32,405 bases of DNA from contig JAUIDW010000022.1 in assembly GCA_030428395.1 (NCBI GenBank), forward strand, positions 1 through 32,405, read 5' to 3'. This document shows, in pieces, positions 9,964 to 17,554 of this stretch (within the stretch, counting starts at the first letter, position 1; the number at the start of each line of letters is the position of its first letter). The notes below the pieces were generated by a model, which did not search any database, was not told the DNA's origin, and saw only the letters and a list, made by a program, of their open reading frames with translations. Both the position numbers and the translations under genes were made by a program. This DNA comes from a bacterium. GTDB lineage: Bacteria; Planctomycetota; UBA1135; GCA-002686595.

Positions 9964-10879
9964 GGAACGGCCCTCCGTGCGCCACCTGGAAGCGATCGTC
10001 GCGGTGGCGGACCACCTGAGCTTCCGCAAGGCCGCCGAGGCCTGCTACGTGACGCAGCCGGCGCTCAGCGCGCAGATCCAGCAGGTCGAGGCGCTGCTCG
10101 GCGTGCGGCTCTTCGAGCGCGACCGGCGCCGCGTCCTGCCGACCCCGGCGGGGGCCGAGCTGGCCGAGCGCGCGCGCGCCGTCCTGGCGGACGTCGACGC
10201 CCTGGCCGAGGCCGCGCGGGCCTTCGGCGAGCCCCTGGCCGGCACCCTGCGGCTCGGCGTGATCCCGACGGTGGCGCCCTACGCCCTGCCGGACGCGGTG
10301 CGCTCGGTGCACGCGGCCTACCCCGACCTGCGGATGCTGCTGACCGAGGACCAGACGGCGCGCCTCGTGGCGCGGGCCAAGGAGGGCGAGCTGGACGTCC
10401 TGCTGCTGGCGCTCGAGGCCGAGCTCGAGGACCTGGAGGTCCTGCCGCTGTACCGCGACCCCTTCGTCCTGACGGTCCCGCTCGGCCACCCCCTGGCCGA
10501 CCGCGAGGCCGTCGGCGAGGAGGACCTGCTGGACCACGAGGTGCTCCTGCTCGACGACGGCCACTGCCTGCGGGACCAGGCGCTGCAGATCTGCCGCGCG
10601 GCGCGGGCCAGCGAGCTCGACGACTTCCGCGCGAGCAGCCTCAACACCCTCGTCCGGATGGTCGCCAGCGGGATCGGCGTCACGCTCCTGCCCGCGATGG
10701 CCGCGGCGGTCGAGATCCGCGAGGAGGACGGCCTGGTGGCGCGCCCGTTCCGCGCGCCCGCCCCGGGGCGTACGATCGGCCTGGCCTGGCGGCGCTCCTC
10801 GCCGCGCGGGTCGGACTACGCGCTGCTCGCCGACGTGCTGCGCGAGCACGCGCCCCCCGGCACGCTCGCGCTCGACTAG
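9962..10879 (+). CDS. oxyR: LysR-family peroxide sensor OxyR
   Basis: A 305-residue transcription factor: an N-terminal winged helix-turn-helix (residues about 7-65, LSFRKAAEACYVTQPALSAQI) and a C-terminal effector domain. The peroxide switch is present: GHC202LRDQALQIC211 has the same spacing and almost the same residues as the Cys199/Cys208 pair of E. coli OxyR. It is divergent from ahpC-ahpD, the classical target. The start is ATG 9962 or the in-frame GTG at 9977, which would give MRHLEAIVAVADH and still keep the DNA-binding domain; neither has a strong ribosome-binding site. The ATG fits a leaderless mRNA. The gene converges on the HAMP gene with 10 bp between stops. Confidence 0.93.
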   Translation: MERPSVRHLEAIVAVADHLSFRKAAEACYVTQPALSAQIQQVEALLGVRLFERDRRRVLPTPAGAELAERARAVLADVDALAEAARAFGEPLAGTLRLGVIPTVAPYALPDAVRSVHAAYPDLRMLLTEDQTARLVARAKEGELDVLLLALEAELEDLEVLPLYRDPFVLTVPLGHPLADREAVGEEDLLDHEVLLLDDGHCLRDQALQICRAARASELDDFRASSLNTLVRMVASGIGVTLLPAMAAAVEIREEDGLVARPFRAPAPGRTIGLAWRRSSPRGSDYALLADVLREHAPPGTLALD

Positions 10880-10889
10880 CGCGGTCCGC

Positions 10890-11366
10890 TCAGGCGGCGC
10901 GCGTGCCCGTGCCCGGGGTCTTGCCCGTGCGCTTGCGCATGCGCTCGGCCACCTCGGCGTCCTCGCGCAGCCGCGCCACGGCGCGGTTGATCTTCTCGCA
11001 CAGGTCGTGCAGCTCGTCGTTCGTGCGGATGCGGCACTCGCCCGGGTGCTCGCCCCGCGCGATGGCGTCTAGGTGCTGCTCGAAGCGGTACACCGGGCCG
11101 GCGATGCGGTGCGTGACCGCGATGCCCACCATCACCATGATCGGGAACAGGACCGCGAAGGTCAGCCCGAGGTTGATGAGCAGCAGCGACGGCAGCTGGT
11201 TCAGCACGATGTCGCCCTCCTTCGGGAGGTCGGCCACGATGCTCATCAGCGAGCGGTTCAGCAGGAACACCTGGAACAGCGCCGACGCGCAGGCGATCGT
11301 CAGGAACGTCGCCACGAGGCGCATCTGCAGCGGGAACTTGATCAGCTTCTTGCGGCGGATCGTCAT
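10890..11366 (-). CDS. Two-helix membrane protein with a HAMP-like domain
   Basis: A 158-residue inner-membrane protein. A basic N-terminus (MTIRRKKLIK) is followed by membrane segment 1 (about 16-36), a short external loop (40-60), segment 2 (about 61-84) and a cytoplasmic HAMP-like region (84-135; RIAGPVYRFEQHLDAIARGE, then NDELHDLCEKIN). It ends in a charged helix and basic tail without any kinase, cyclase or chemotaxis output domain. Such short HAMP proteins presumably pass a conformational signal to a separate partner; that is inference. The start at 11366 removes an Arg/Pro-rich upstream extension. It lies downstream of the sulfatase-like gene on the same strand, 216 bp away. Confidence 0.75.
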   Translation of the reverse strand: MTIRRKKLIKFPLQMRLVATFLTIACASALFQVFLLNRSLMSIVADLPKEGDIVLNQLPSLLLINLGLTFAVLFPIMVMVGIAVTHRIAGPVYRFEQHLDAIARGEHPGECRIRTNDELHDLCEKINRAVARLREDAEVAERMRKRTGKTPGTGTRAA

Positions 11367-11403
11367 CTCGAATACCTGGGCTGGGTGTGGGGGACGGCGG
11401 GAG

Positions 11404-11437
11404 GGTCCCGCTCCGGCCTGATCGGACGCGGGGGACC
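11404..11437 (-). terminator. Imperfect stem-loop between sulfatase-like and HAMP genes
   Basis: GGTCCC (11404-11409) pairs with GGGACC (11432-11437), then GC with GC and TCCG (11412-11415) with CGGA (11423-11426), around the 7-nt loop GCCTGAT, with small bulges on one side. It lies about 150 nt past the sulfatase-like stop and 38 nt before the HAMP start. It may end the first transcript or structure the leader of the second. No U-tract follows. Confidence 0.3.
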
Positions 11438-11548
11438 GCGACCGTGAGGCCGTTCGCCCCTTTGATCGCCTCCCGGGCGACCCACCGCGGGCGGTCCCCG
11501 CGCCCCGCTCCGGGCGAGGTCGGAACTTCTTTCCGCCCGGCCGCCCGT

Positions 11549-11585
11549 GCGGGCTCACCGGAGCGGGCTCACCGGCGCGGGCTCA
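11549..11585. repeat. 14-bp tandem repeat at the 3' end of the sulfatase-like gene
   Basis: Two full units (11549-11562, 11563-11576) and nine bases of a third (11577-11585) of GCGGGCTCACCGG plus A or C. On the minus strand each unit carries TGA, and the first of these is the actual stop codon. Because 14 is not a multiple of 3, the three TGAs fall in three different frames. Confidence 0.8.
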
Positions 11586-13670
11586 GAGGTAGCCCAGCCC
11601 GCGCAGCTTCTCCGCCATCTCCGGCGTCAGCTCCCGGGCCTCCTCGCGGGCGCGGGCGATCTCCCGCAGCTGCTCGAGGGACGCGCGCAGCCGCTCGAGC
11701 ACCGCCGCCGGGGGCGCCGCCGCCGCGTCGCCCGGCGCGGCCAGCAGGTCGGCGCGCTCGCCGGGGTCGGCCGCGAGGTCGTACAGCTCCTCGACGGCCG
11801 GCACGCGGGTGGTGTCCAGCCAGACCTCCGAGGTCTCGATCAGCTTCCAGCCCTCCGCGCGCACCGCGAGCTTGCGCCCGTCGAGCGGGTACCCCGACAG
11901 CTCGCCGGCGACGTAGGACAGCGCCAGCACCGGCCGCGGCTCGGGGGCGTGCCCCGGCTCGAGCAGGGGCAGCAGGCTCGCGCCGGAGAAGCCCGCCCGG
12001 GCCTGGATCCCCAGCGCGTCGAGCACCGTCGGCGTCAGGTCGAGCAGGCGCGCGTCGGCCGCCACGCGGGTACCCGCGGCGCGGCCGTCGGGGAAGCGCA
12101 GCACGAGCGGCACGCGCATCTCCGTGTCGTACAGGTACGTGCCGTGGTCGTAGAAGTACCCGTGCTCGCCGAGGCCCTCGCCGTGGTCGGACGTGACGAT
12201 CACCAGCGTCTCGCCGGCGAGCCCGTGCCGCTCGAGCCCCTCCAGCAGGCGGCCCAGCCACGCGTCGGTGTACGCGATCTCGCCGTCGTACAGGGCCTCG
12301 AGGTGGCGCCGGTCGGCCTCGGACGCGGCGATCGCGCGGCGCTCCTCCGTCCCCACGTGGTACCAGTCGCCGCTGGCGTCGCCGTCGTAGTCGGGGTCGA
12401 AGCGCGTGTCGTAGGGCGGCGGCGGCTCGTAGGGGACGTGCGGGTCGTAGCAGTGCACCCACAGGAAGAACGGCGCCGCGGTGTCGCGCTCGGCGCGCCG
12501 GTCGAGCCACGCGAGCGCCTCCCCGACCGTCTCCTCCGCGGGCCGGTCGCCGCGCCAGATCTCGACGCCGCGGCGCAGCGCGACGCGGCTGAGGCTCTTG
12601 CCGAGGCGCAGCTCGAGCGCTGCCTCCGGCAACCAGGGGAAGGCCAGCAGGTTGTCGCCGTAGCGGTCGAAGCGCCCGGCCAGGCCGCAGGCCTCGTCCA
12701 CCAGCGTGAAGCCGGACACGAAGGCCGCCGTCTCGTAGCCCTCGCGCACCAGCACGTCGGGCAGCACCGTCACCTGCGGGTCGAGCGGCATCCCGTTGTT
12801 GGTCGTGCCGTGCTCGACGGGGTGCAGCCCCGACAGCATGGTCGCGTGGGAGGGGGCGGTCGTGTTCGCCGACGTGAGCGCGTTCTCGAACAGCACGCCC
12901 TCCGCGGCGAGCGCGTCGAGCACCGGCGTGGTGTCGCGTCCGTAGCCGTAGCAGCCGACGCGGTCGGCGCGCAGCGTGTCGATCGTGACCAGCAGGACGC
13001 TGGGGCGGTCGGCGGGGGAGGAGGGCGACGGCTCGGGGAACGCGTTCCAGAGCGCCGCGACGCCCAGGGCGCCGGCCGCGAGCCCCGCGAGCCCCGCCGG
13101 CACGCCGAGGCGCGGTCGCGCGAGCGCCGCGACGCCGAGCGCGGCCGCCAGCAGCGCCGCGGCCAGGCCGGCGACCGCGAGCTCGCCCCGCAGCGCCGCG
13201 CGCGCCACGCCGGCCGCGAGCGCCAGCGCGGCGAGCCCCGTCCACGTCCCGGCGCGCCCGAGGCCCGCGGGCGCGGACACGGCCAGCGCGAGGCCCGTGG
13301 GCACCAGCACCGCGAGCGGCAGCAGCGTGTTGCCGACCTGGCTCGAGGCCACGAAGGCCGCGAACCCGACCAGGCTGCCGGCTCCGGCCGCGAACACGGC
13401 GCGCTCTGCCCCGAGCCCGCGCCGCCGGGCGACGCCGACCGCCAGCGCGGCCGCGGCGACGCCGAGCAGGAGGCCCACCGCCGCGTACGCCGCGCCCGCG
13501 AGGCCCACCAGGCGCGCGGACCAGGCCGCGTACCGCGCGAGCGGCGAGCCCTGGGTCAGGAAGGCCTCGCCCAGCCCCACGATCCCCGCCGCGGCCGACG
13601 CGGCCAGCGCCGCGGCCGGCAGGGTCCGCCAGGGCGTGCCGGCGGGAGGGGAGTTCGTCTGGAGCGCCAT
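11583..13670 (-). CDS. Membrane-anchored sulfatase-like hydrolase/transferase
   Basis: A 695-residue protein. Residues about 10-220 are Ala/Leu/Gly-rich with roughly seven membrane segments; the rest is an alkaline-phosphatase-superfamily domain starting VLLVTIDTLRADRVGCYGY. Metal ligands are visible: Asp231 and neighbours of DTLRAD, and Asp495-His496 in TSDHGEGLGEHG. The sulfatase signature C/S-x-P-x-R is replaced by T271-A-P-S-H, so the formylglycine precursor is absent and a Thr could be the nucleophile, as in phosphoethanolamine or phosphoglycerol transferases. Substrate is unknown; a catalytic domain outside the membrane is expected. ATG 13670 opens the real protein; the longer frame upstream is Arg-rich. 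A short coiled tail (LRASLEQLREIARAREEARELTPE) ends in GLGYL. Confidence 0.85.
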   Translation of the reverse strand: MALQTNSPPAGTPWRTLPAAALAASAAAGIVGLGEAFLTQGSPLARYAAWSARLVGLAGAAYAAVGLLLGVAAAALAVGVARRRGLGAERAVFAAGAGSLVGFAAFVASSQVGNTLLPLAVLVPTGLALAVSAPAGLGRAGTWTGLAALALAAGVARAALRGELAVAGLAAALLAAALGVAALARPRLGVPAGLAGLAAGALGVAALWNAFPEPSPSSPADRPSVLLVTIDTLRADRVGCYGYGRDTTPVLDALAAEGVLFENALTSANTTAPSHATMLSGLHPVEHGTTNNGMPLDPQVTVLPDVLVREGYETAAFVSGFTLVDEACGLAGRFDRYGDNLLAFPWLPEAALELRLGKSLSRVALRRGVEIWRGDRPAEETVGEALAWLDRRAERDTAAPFFLWVHCYDPHVPYEPPPPYDTRFDPDYDGDASGDWYHVGTEERRAIAASEADRRHLEALYDGEIAYTDAWLGRLLEGLERHGLAGETLVIVTSDHGEGLGEHGYFYDHGTYLYDTEMRVPLVLRFPDGRAAGTRVAADARLLDLTPTVLDALGIQARAGFSGASLLPLLEPGHAPEPRPVLALSYVAGELSGYPLDGRKLAVRAEGWKLIETSEVWLDTTRVPAVEELYDLAADPGERADLLAAPGDAAAAPPAAVLERLRASLEQLREIARAREEARELTPEMAEKLRGLGYL

Positions 13671-13750
13671 GGCGGCCGGGGGAGCCCTCCGGTGGTTCGG
13701 ACGCACGCGCGGGCGGACCCGAGGGCGACGGCGAATCCCGTGGGGTCGCC

Positions 13751-13756
13751 AGGCTA
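13751..13756 (-). promoter_or_regulatory. Candidate -10 element for the sulfatase-like gene
   Basis: Reads TAGCCT on the minus strand, 80 nt before the ATG at 13670. It is identical to the hexamers just before the beta-lactamase-like and metallo-beta-lactamase genes. The long leader is less usual here, so confidence is low. Confidence 0.3.
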
Positions 13757-13927
13757 GTCCGTCGCCGCGGCGGGCGCACCAGGAGAGGCCGGCGCGGCCC
13801 CGCGAGTCGCCGCCGGCCGGACCGCGCGCGGCCCGCGGCCGGGCTGCGCCGAGGTGGCGGGCGGACTCCGCACCTCTCCCCGCGCGGGCTACGCACTGCG
13901 GGCCGACTCTCGCCCGCGAGGCGGGGG

Positions 13928-13933
13928 TACCCT
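13928..13933 (+). promoter_or_regulatory. Candidate -10 element for the pyruvate-kinase-like gene
   Basis: TACCCT, 39 nt before the ATG at 13973, allowing a leader of about 30 nt that includes GGAG at 13961-13964. Confidence 0.4.
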
Positions 13934-13972
13934 GCACGTCCCCGCCCCGCCCCCGAGCCCGGAGCGACCGCC

Positions 13973-15841
13973 ATGCGCGCCACCCAGCGTCAGCTCGATG
14001 CCCTCATCCGGCCCCTCCGCGAGCTCCGCCGCCGGGCCGTGGACCTCGAGCAGCTGTTCGCCGAGGAGCTCGAGCGGGTCCACCCCGAGCACCTCGACTC
14101 CGCGCGCAACCTGCTGCACTACCTGGCCTTGCGCCAGAACGACCTGCGGCCCCTGCAGGACGAGCTGGCGGCCGTCGGGCTGTCGTCGCTCGGGCGCATG
14201 GAGCCCCACGCGCTGGCGACCCTGGACGCGGTGCTGTGGGCGGTCGAGGCCCTCGCCGGGGGCACCTCCACGCCGCGGGGCGACCTCGAGGCCCCCTGCG
14301 ACTTCGTGTCGGGGCCGGCGCGCCTGACCTGGAACGCGCGCACGCTGCTCGGCCCGGAGCCGTACCGCCGGCCCGTCCGGATCATGGTCACCATGCCGCC
14401 GGAGGCGGCGACCGACCCCCGCCTCGTGCACGAGCTCGTGGCCGCGGGCATGGACCTCATGCGCATCAACTGCGCGCACGACGACCTGGACGCCTGGCGG
14501 GCCATGATCCGCAACCTGCGCGAGGCCGAGCGCGCCGTCGGCCGCTCCTGCAAGATCTACGCGGACCTGCCGGGTCCGAAGCTGCGCACCGGCCGGCTGC
14601 CCACCGGCGCCCGCGTGTGCAAGCTGAAGCTCGAGCGCGACGTGCGCGGCAACCCGGTGCGCCGCGGGTGCGTCTGGCTGACGCCCGCCGACCAGCCGGA
14701 GGCGGCGCCCGAGGACGTCGCCCACGTCCTGCCCCTGGTGGGCGACGTGCTGCGGGAAGCCGAGCGCGGCGACGCCCTCCTCGTCGACGACGCGCGCGGG
14801 CGCGAGCGCCGCCTGCGCGTCGAGGAGCGCCGCGGCGGCTCCTGCCTCGCGACGTACCGGCGCACGCTGTACGCGGAGACGGGCAAGGTCGTCACCCTGG
14901 TCCGCGGCGGCGAGCCGGTCGCCGAGGGCGCGATCGCCGAGCTGCCCGAGGTCGGCGGGTCGGTGCGGCTGTTCCCCGGGGACCGCCTGATCCTGACGCG
15001 CGAGGAGGAGCTGCACGACCTCGCCGACGACCCCCGGGACGGCGCCGGCCGCGACGACGACGAGCCGCCGCGCGTCCACTGCAGCCTGCCCGAGGTGTTC
15101 GGCCAGGTCCGTCCGCACGAGCCCGTCTGGTTCGACGACGGCGCCATCGGCGGCACGGTCGAGAGCGTCACGCCCGACGAGATCGAGGTCCGCATCACGC
15201 ACACCGACCCGCAGGGCGGCCGCCTGCGGGCGGAGAAGGGCATCAACTTCCCCGAGTCCGCCCTCGACGTCCCCGCGCTGACGCCCACCGACCTCGAGGA
15301 CCTGGGGGCCATCGTGCACGAGGTCGACATCGTCGGCATGTCCTTCGTGCGCCGCCCCGGGGACGTGGAGCTGCTCGAGGAGCAGCTGCGCGCGCTGGAC
15401 GCGCCGGACGTGGGCGTGCTCCTGAAGATCGAGAACCGCGCGGCGTTCGAGGACCTGCCCCGGATCCTGCTGACCGCCCTGCGCTACCCGAGCGTGGGCG
15501 TGATGGTCGCGCGCGGGGACCTCGCCGTCGAGGTCGGCTTCGAGCGGCTGTCCGAGGTCCAGGAGGAGATCCTGTGGCTCTGCGAGGCCGCCCACGTGCC
15601 CGTCGTGTGGGCCACCCAGGTGCTCGAGACCCTGGCCAAGACCGGCCGCGCCTCCCGCGCCGAGGTCACCGACGCCGCCATGGGCGTGCGGGCGGAGTGC
15701 GTCATGCTGAACAAGGGCCGCCACATCGTGCGCGCCGTCGAGTTCCTCACCAGCGTGCTCGACCGCATGTCCGCGCACCAGTCCAAGAAGCGCACGCGCC
15801 TGCGCCCCCTCTCCGTCTCCCGCGTCCGCCAGCTGGCCTGA
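13973..15841 (+). CDS. Non-canonical pyruvate-kinase-like protein
   Basis: A 622-residue relative of pyruvate kinase. An N-terminal helical extension (about 1-130) precedes the barrel. Recognisable motifs: RINCAHDD (R164, N166) in place of RLNFSHG, YADLPGPKLRTG in place of DxxGPKIR, KIE (485-487) with the catalytic Lys and Mg-binding Glu, ARGDLAVE (Asp516) and WATQVLETL (Thr548). Between the DLPGPK motif and GINFPES the insert is about 230 residues, over twice a normal B domain, and the protein ends after the barrel, so the usual C-terminal allosteric domain is missing. The RINCAHDD signature recalls a divergent subfamily also found in plants. Pyruvate kinase activity is plausible but unproven. 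GGAG 8 nt upstream supports the ATG. Confidence 0.8.
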   Translation: MRATQRQLDALIRPLRELRRRAVDLEQLFAEELERVHPEHLDSARNLLHYLALRQNDLRPLQDELAAVGLSSLGRMEPHALATLDAVLWAVEALAGGTSTPRGDLEAPCDFVSGPARLTWNARTLLGPEPYRRPVRIMVTMPPEAATDPRLVHELVAAGMDLMRINCAHDDLDAWRAMIRNLREAERAVGRSCKIYADLPGPKLRTGRLPTGARVCKLKLERDVRGNPVRRGCVWLTPADQPEAAPEDVAHVLPLVGDVLREAERGDALLVDDARGRERRLRVEERRGGSCLATYRRTLYAETGKVVTLVRGGEPVAEGAIAELPEVGGSVRLFPGDRLILTREEELHDLADDPRDGAGRDDDEPPRVHCSLPEVFGQVRPHEPVWFDDGAIGGTVESVTPDEIEVRITHTDPQGGRLRAEKGINFPESALDVPALTPTDLEDLGAIVHEVDIVGMSFVRRPGDVELLEEQLRALDAPDVGVLLKIENRAAFEDLPRILLTALRYPSVGVMVARGDLAVEVGFERLSEVQEEILWLCEAAHVPVVWATQVLETLAKTGRASRAEVTDAAMGVRAECVMLNKGRHIVRAVEFLTSVLDRMSAHQSKKRTRLRPLSVSRVRQLA

Positions 15842-15969
15842 CCGGCCGCCCGGGCAGACGCCACCCTGCGCCTCCGGCTCCGCGGGGCGCCGGACGAGCC
15901 ACGGTCCGCGCCGCCGGACCCGCGCGCCCCGGTCCACGGTGGGGCCGTGCGCCCGGCGGGTCCGGTGGA

Positions 15970-15975
15970 TAGCCT
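15970..15975 (+). promoter_or_regulatory. Probable leaderless promoter of the beta-lactamase-like gene
   Basis: TAGCCT, with only 6 nt (15976-15981) before the ATG at 15982. No Shine-Dalgarno sequence is present and no convincing -35 can be seen. The remaining upstream gap (15842-15969) holds only short GC palindromes. Confidence 0.45.
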
Positions 15976-15981
15976 GCCGCG

Positions 15982-17415
15982 ATGACGCGGTTCTCGACGA
16001 TCGTCCGTGTGCTCGCGCTGGGGAGCCTGGCCGCCTGTGCGTCGACGGCGCCGACGCCCTCGCACTCGTCGGGGCTGCGCTGGAGCGACGACCTGTCCGG
16101 ATCCGTGCGCGCGCTCGGCGAGCGCGCGGTGCGCGAGGAGGGCATCGTGGGGCTCTCCATCGGCGTGGCGATCGACGGGCAGGTCGTGTTCGCGGAGGGC
16201 TTCGGCCACGCCGACGCGGCGCGCTCGGTGCCGGCCACGCGCGACACGATCTACGACGTCGCGTCGGTGGGGAAGCACTTCACGGCGGCCGCGGTCCTGC
16301 GCCTCGTCGAGGACGGGCGGCTGGCGCTCGACGACCGCGTCCGCGAGCTCGTGCCGGAGCTGCCGGCGCACTTCCCGGACGCCACGGTCGAGCAGCTGCT
16401 TCAGCACACCTCGGGCTTCGTCTCCGGGGACCTCGACGAGGGCGCGCCGCCGCCGGACTACCGGCGCAAGCGTTACGGCCTCGAGCTCCTGACCGACGTC
16501 GAGCTGCAGGGCGGGGAGGCCCGCTTCGCGCCCGGGGAGACCTGGGTGTACAGCAACGCCGGGTACCTCGTGGCGGGGCTGGTCGTCGAGGTCGCCTCCG
16601 GGCGCCGGTACGACGAGTTCGTGCGCGAAAAGCTGCTGCGGCCGATCGGCCTCGACGAGATGACGGTGTGCGAGCGCGCGACGGGCGACCGGATGTCCGC
16701 GGCGCTCCGCCGGTCCGAGGAGGGCGAGGTCGCGCCCGTTCCGTTCATCGACATGACGGCCTACGGCGGACAGGGCTCGATCTGCAGCAGCGTCGTCGAC
16801 CTCCTGCGCTGGTCGCACGCCCTGAACGCGGGGCGGGTCGTGTCGCCGGGCTCCCTCGAGAGGATGCGCAGCCCGGCCGTCGTGACCGGGACGCACCGGA
16901 CGACCGAGGTCCCCTACGGCTACGGGCAACGGCTCGGGCACCTCGGAGCGCACGCGAAGGCGGGGCACACCGGGACCTTCGACGGGGGCTCCGCGGTGCT
17001 CGAGACCTACCCGGGGGCGGGGCTCGAGATCGCGGTGCTCGCGAACACGCGCGGCGCCGACACGCCCCACGCGCGTCAGCTGGAGCTCGAGATCGCCAAG
17101 CAGGTGCTCGGGTTCGTGGAGACGCCGGTGGCGGCCCAGCGCGTGCCGCTGTCCGACGAGCAGCGTCTCGTGATCGAGGGCACCTATGCGGCGGAACGGC
17201 CGCTGGTCGCGTCGACCGAGGGCGACACGCTCGTCGTCGTCGACCGCGAGGGCAAGACCCTGGAGCGCCTGACCCACGTCGGCGACCTGCGCTTCCGGCG
17301 CGACGACCGGCCGGACGTGCTGGAGTGGTTCCTGCTCGACGGGGATCGCGCCGGCTGGTGGGTCTACGACCTGCGCGGCAGCTATCTCGAGGTGCACCGG
17401 CGCGTGACCGAGTGA
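15982..17415 (+). CDS. Beta-lactamase/transpeptidase-fold serine hydrolase lipoprotein
   Basis: A 477-residue class C beta-lactamase-fold protein. The lipobox LAAC (Cys19) after a short hydrophobic stretch makes it a probable lipoprotein. The three active-site motifs are present: S95-V-G-K98, Y190-S-N192 and H329-T-G331 (HTG in place of KTG). The family includes D-aminopeptidases, esterases and peptidoglycan-active enzymes, and most such single genes are not antibiotic resistance determinants, so the substrate is left open. A roughly 100-residue C-terminal beta domain (from about 385, EGTYAAERPLVASTEGDTL) follows, as in many family members. The gene stands alone, with 139 bp to the next. Confidence 0.88.
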   Translation: MTRFSTIVRVLALGSLAACASTAPTPSHSSGLRWSDDLSGSVRALGERAVREEGIVGLSIGVAIDGQVVFAEGFGHADAARSVPATRDTIYDVASVGKHFTAAAVLRLVEDGRLALDDRVRELVPELPAHFPDATVEQLLQHTSGFVSGDLDEGAPPPDYRRKRYGLELLTDVELQGGEARFAPGETWVYSNAGYLVAGLVVEVASGRRYDEFVREKLLRPIGLDEMTVCERATGDRMSAALRRSEEGEVAPVPFIDMTAYGGQGSICSSVVDLLRWSHALNAGRVVSPGSLERMRSPAVVTGTHRTTEVPYGYGQRLGHLGAHAKAGHTGTFDGGSAVLETYPGAGLEIAVLANTRGADTPHARQLELEIAKQVLGFVETPVAAQRVPLSDEQRLVIEGTYAAERPLVASTEGDTLVVVDREGKTLERLTHVGDLRFRRDDRPDVLEWFLLDGDRAGWWVYDLRGSYLEVHRRVTE

Positions 17416-17554
17416 GGCCGCGGACGACGGCGAGCGGGCGGACCCGGTCGGGGCCAGGTCCTCTCCGGGCAGCGGCCGCGCGGGGCCGATAGGCACTCCG
17501 TCCGTCCCGGGGCCCTCGCGCGGCGCGGCGCGTGGCAGAATCCGTGGCTTCCCC

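Larger units (their letters stand above)
13671..13972. other. Divergent control region, 302 bp
   Basis: This is the gap between the sulfatase-like gene (minus) and the pyruvate-kinase-like gene (plus). It contains a TAGCCT on the minus strand and a TACCCT on the plus strand, described separately, plus the GGAG ribosome-binding site of the plus-strand gene. I see no small gene, RNA gene or repeat in the rest. Confidence 0.5.

Noticed and set aside
15982-17415. Antibiotic-resistance beta-lactamase
   Set aside because: The fold and motifs fit a broad serine-hydrolase family, mostly esterases and peptidases; nothing points to resistance.
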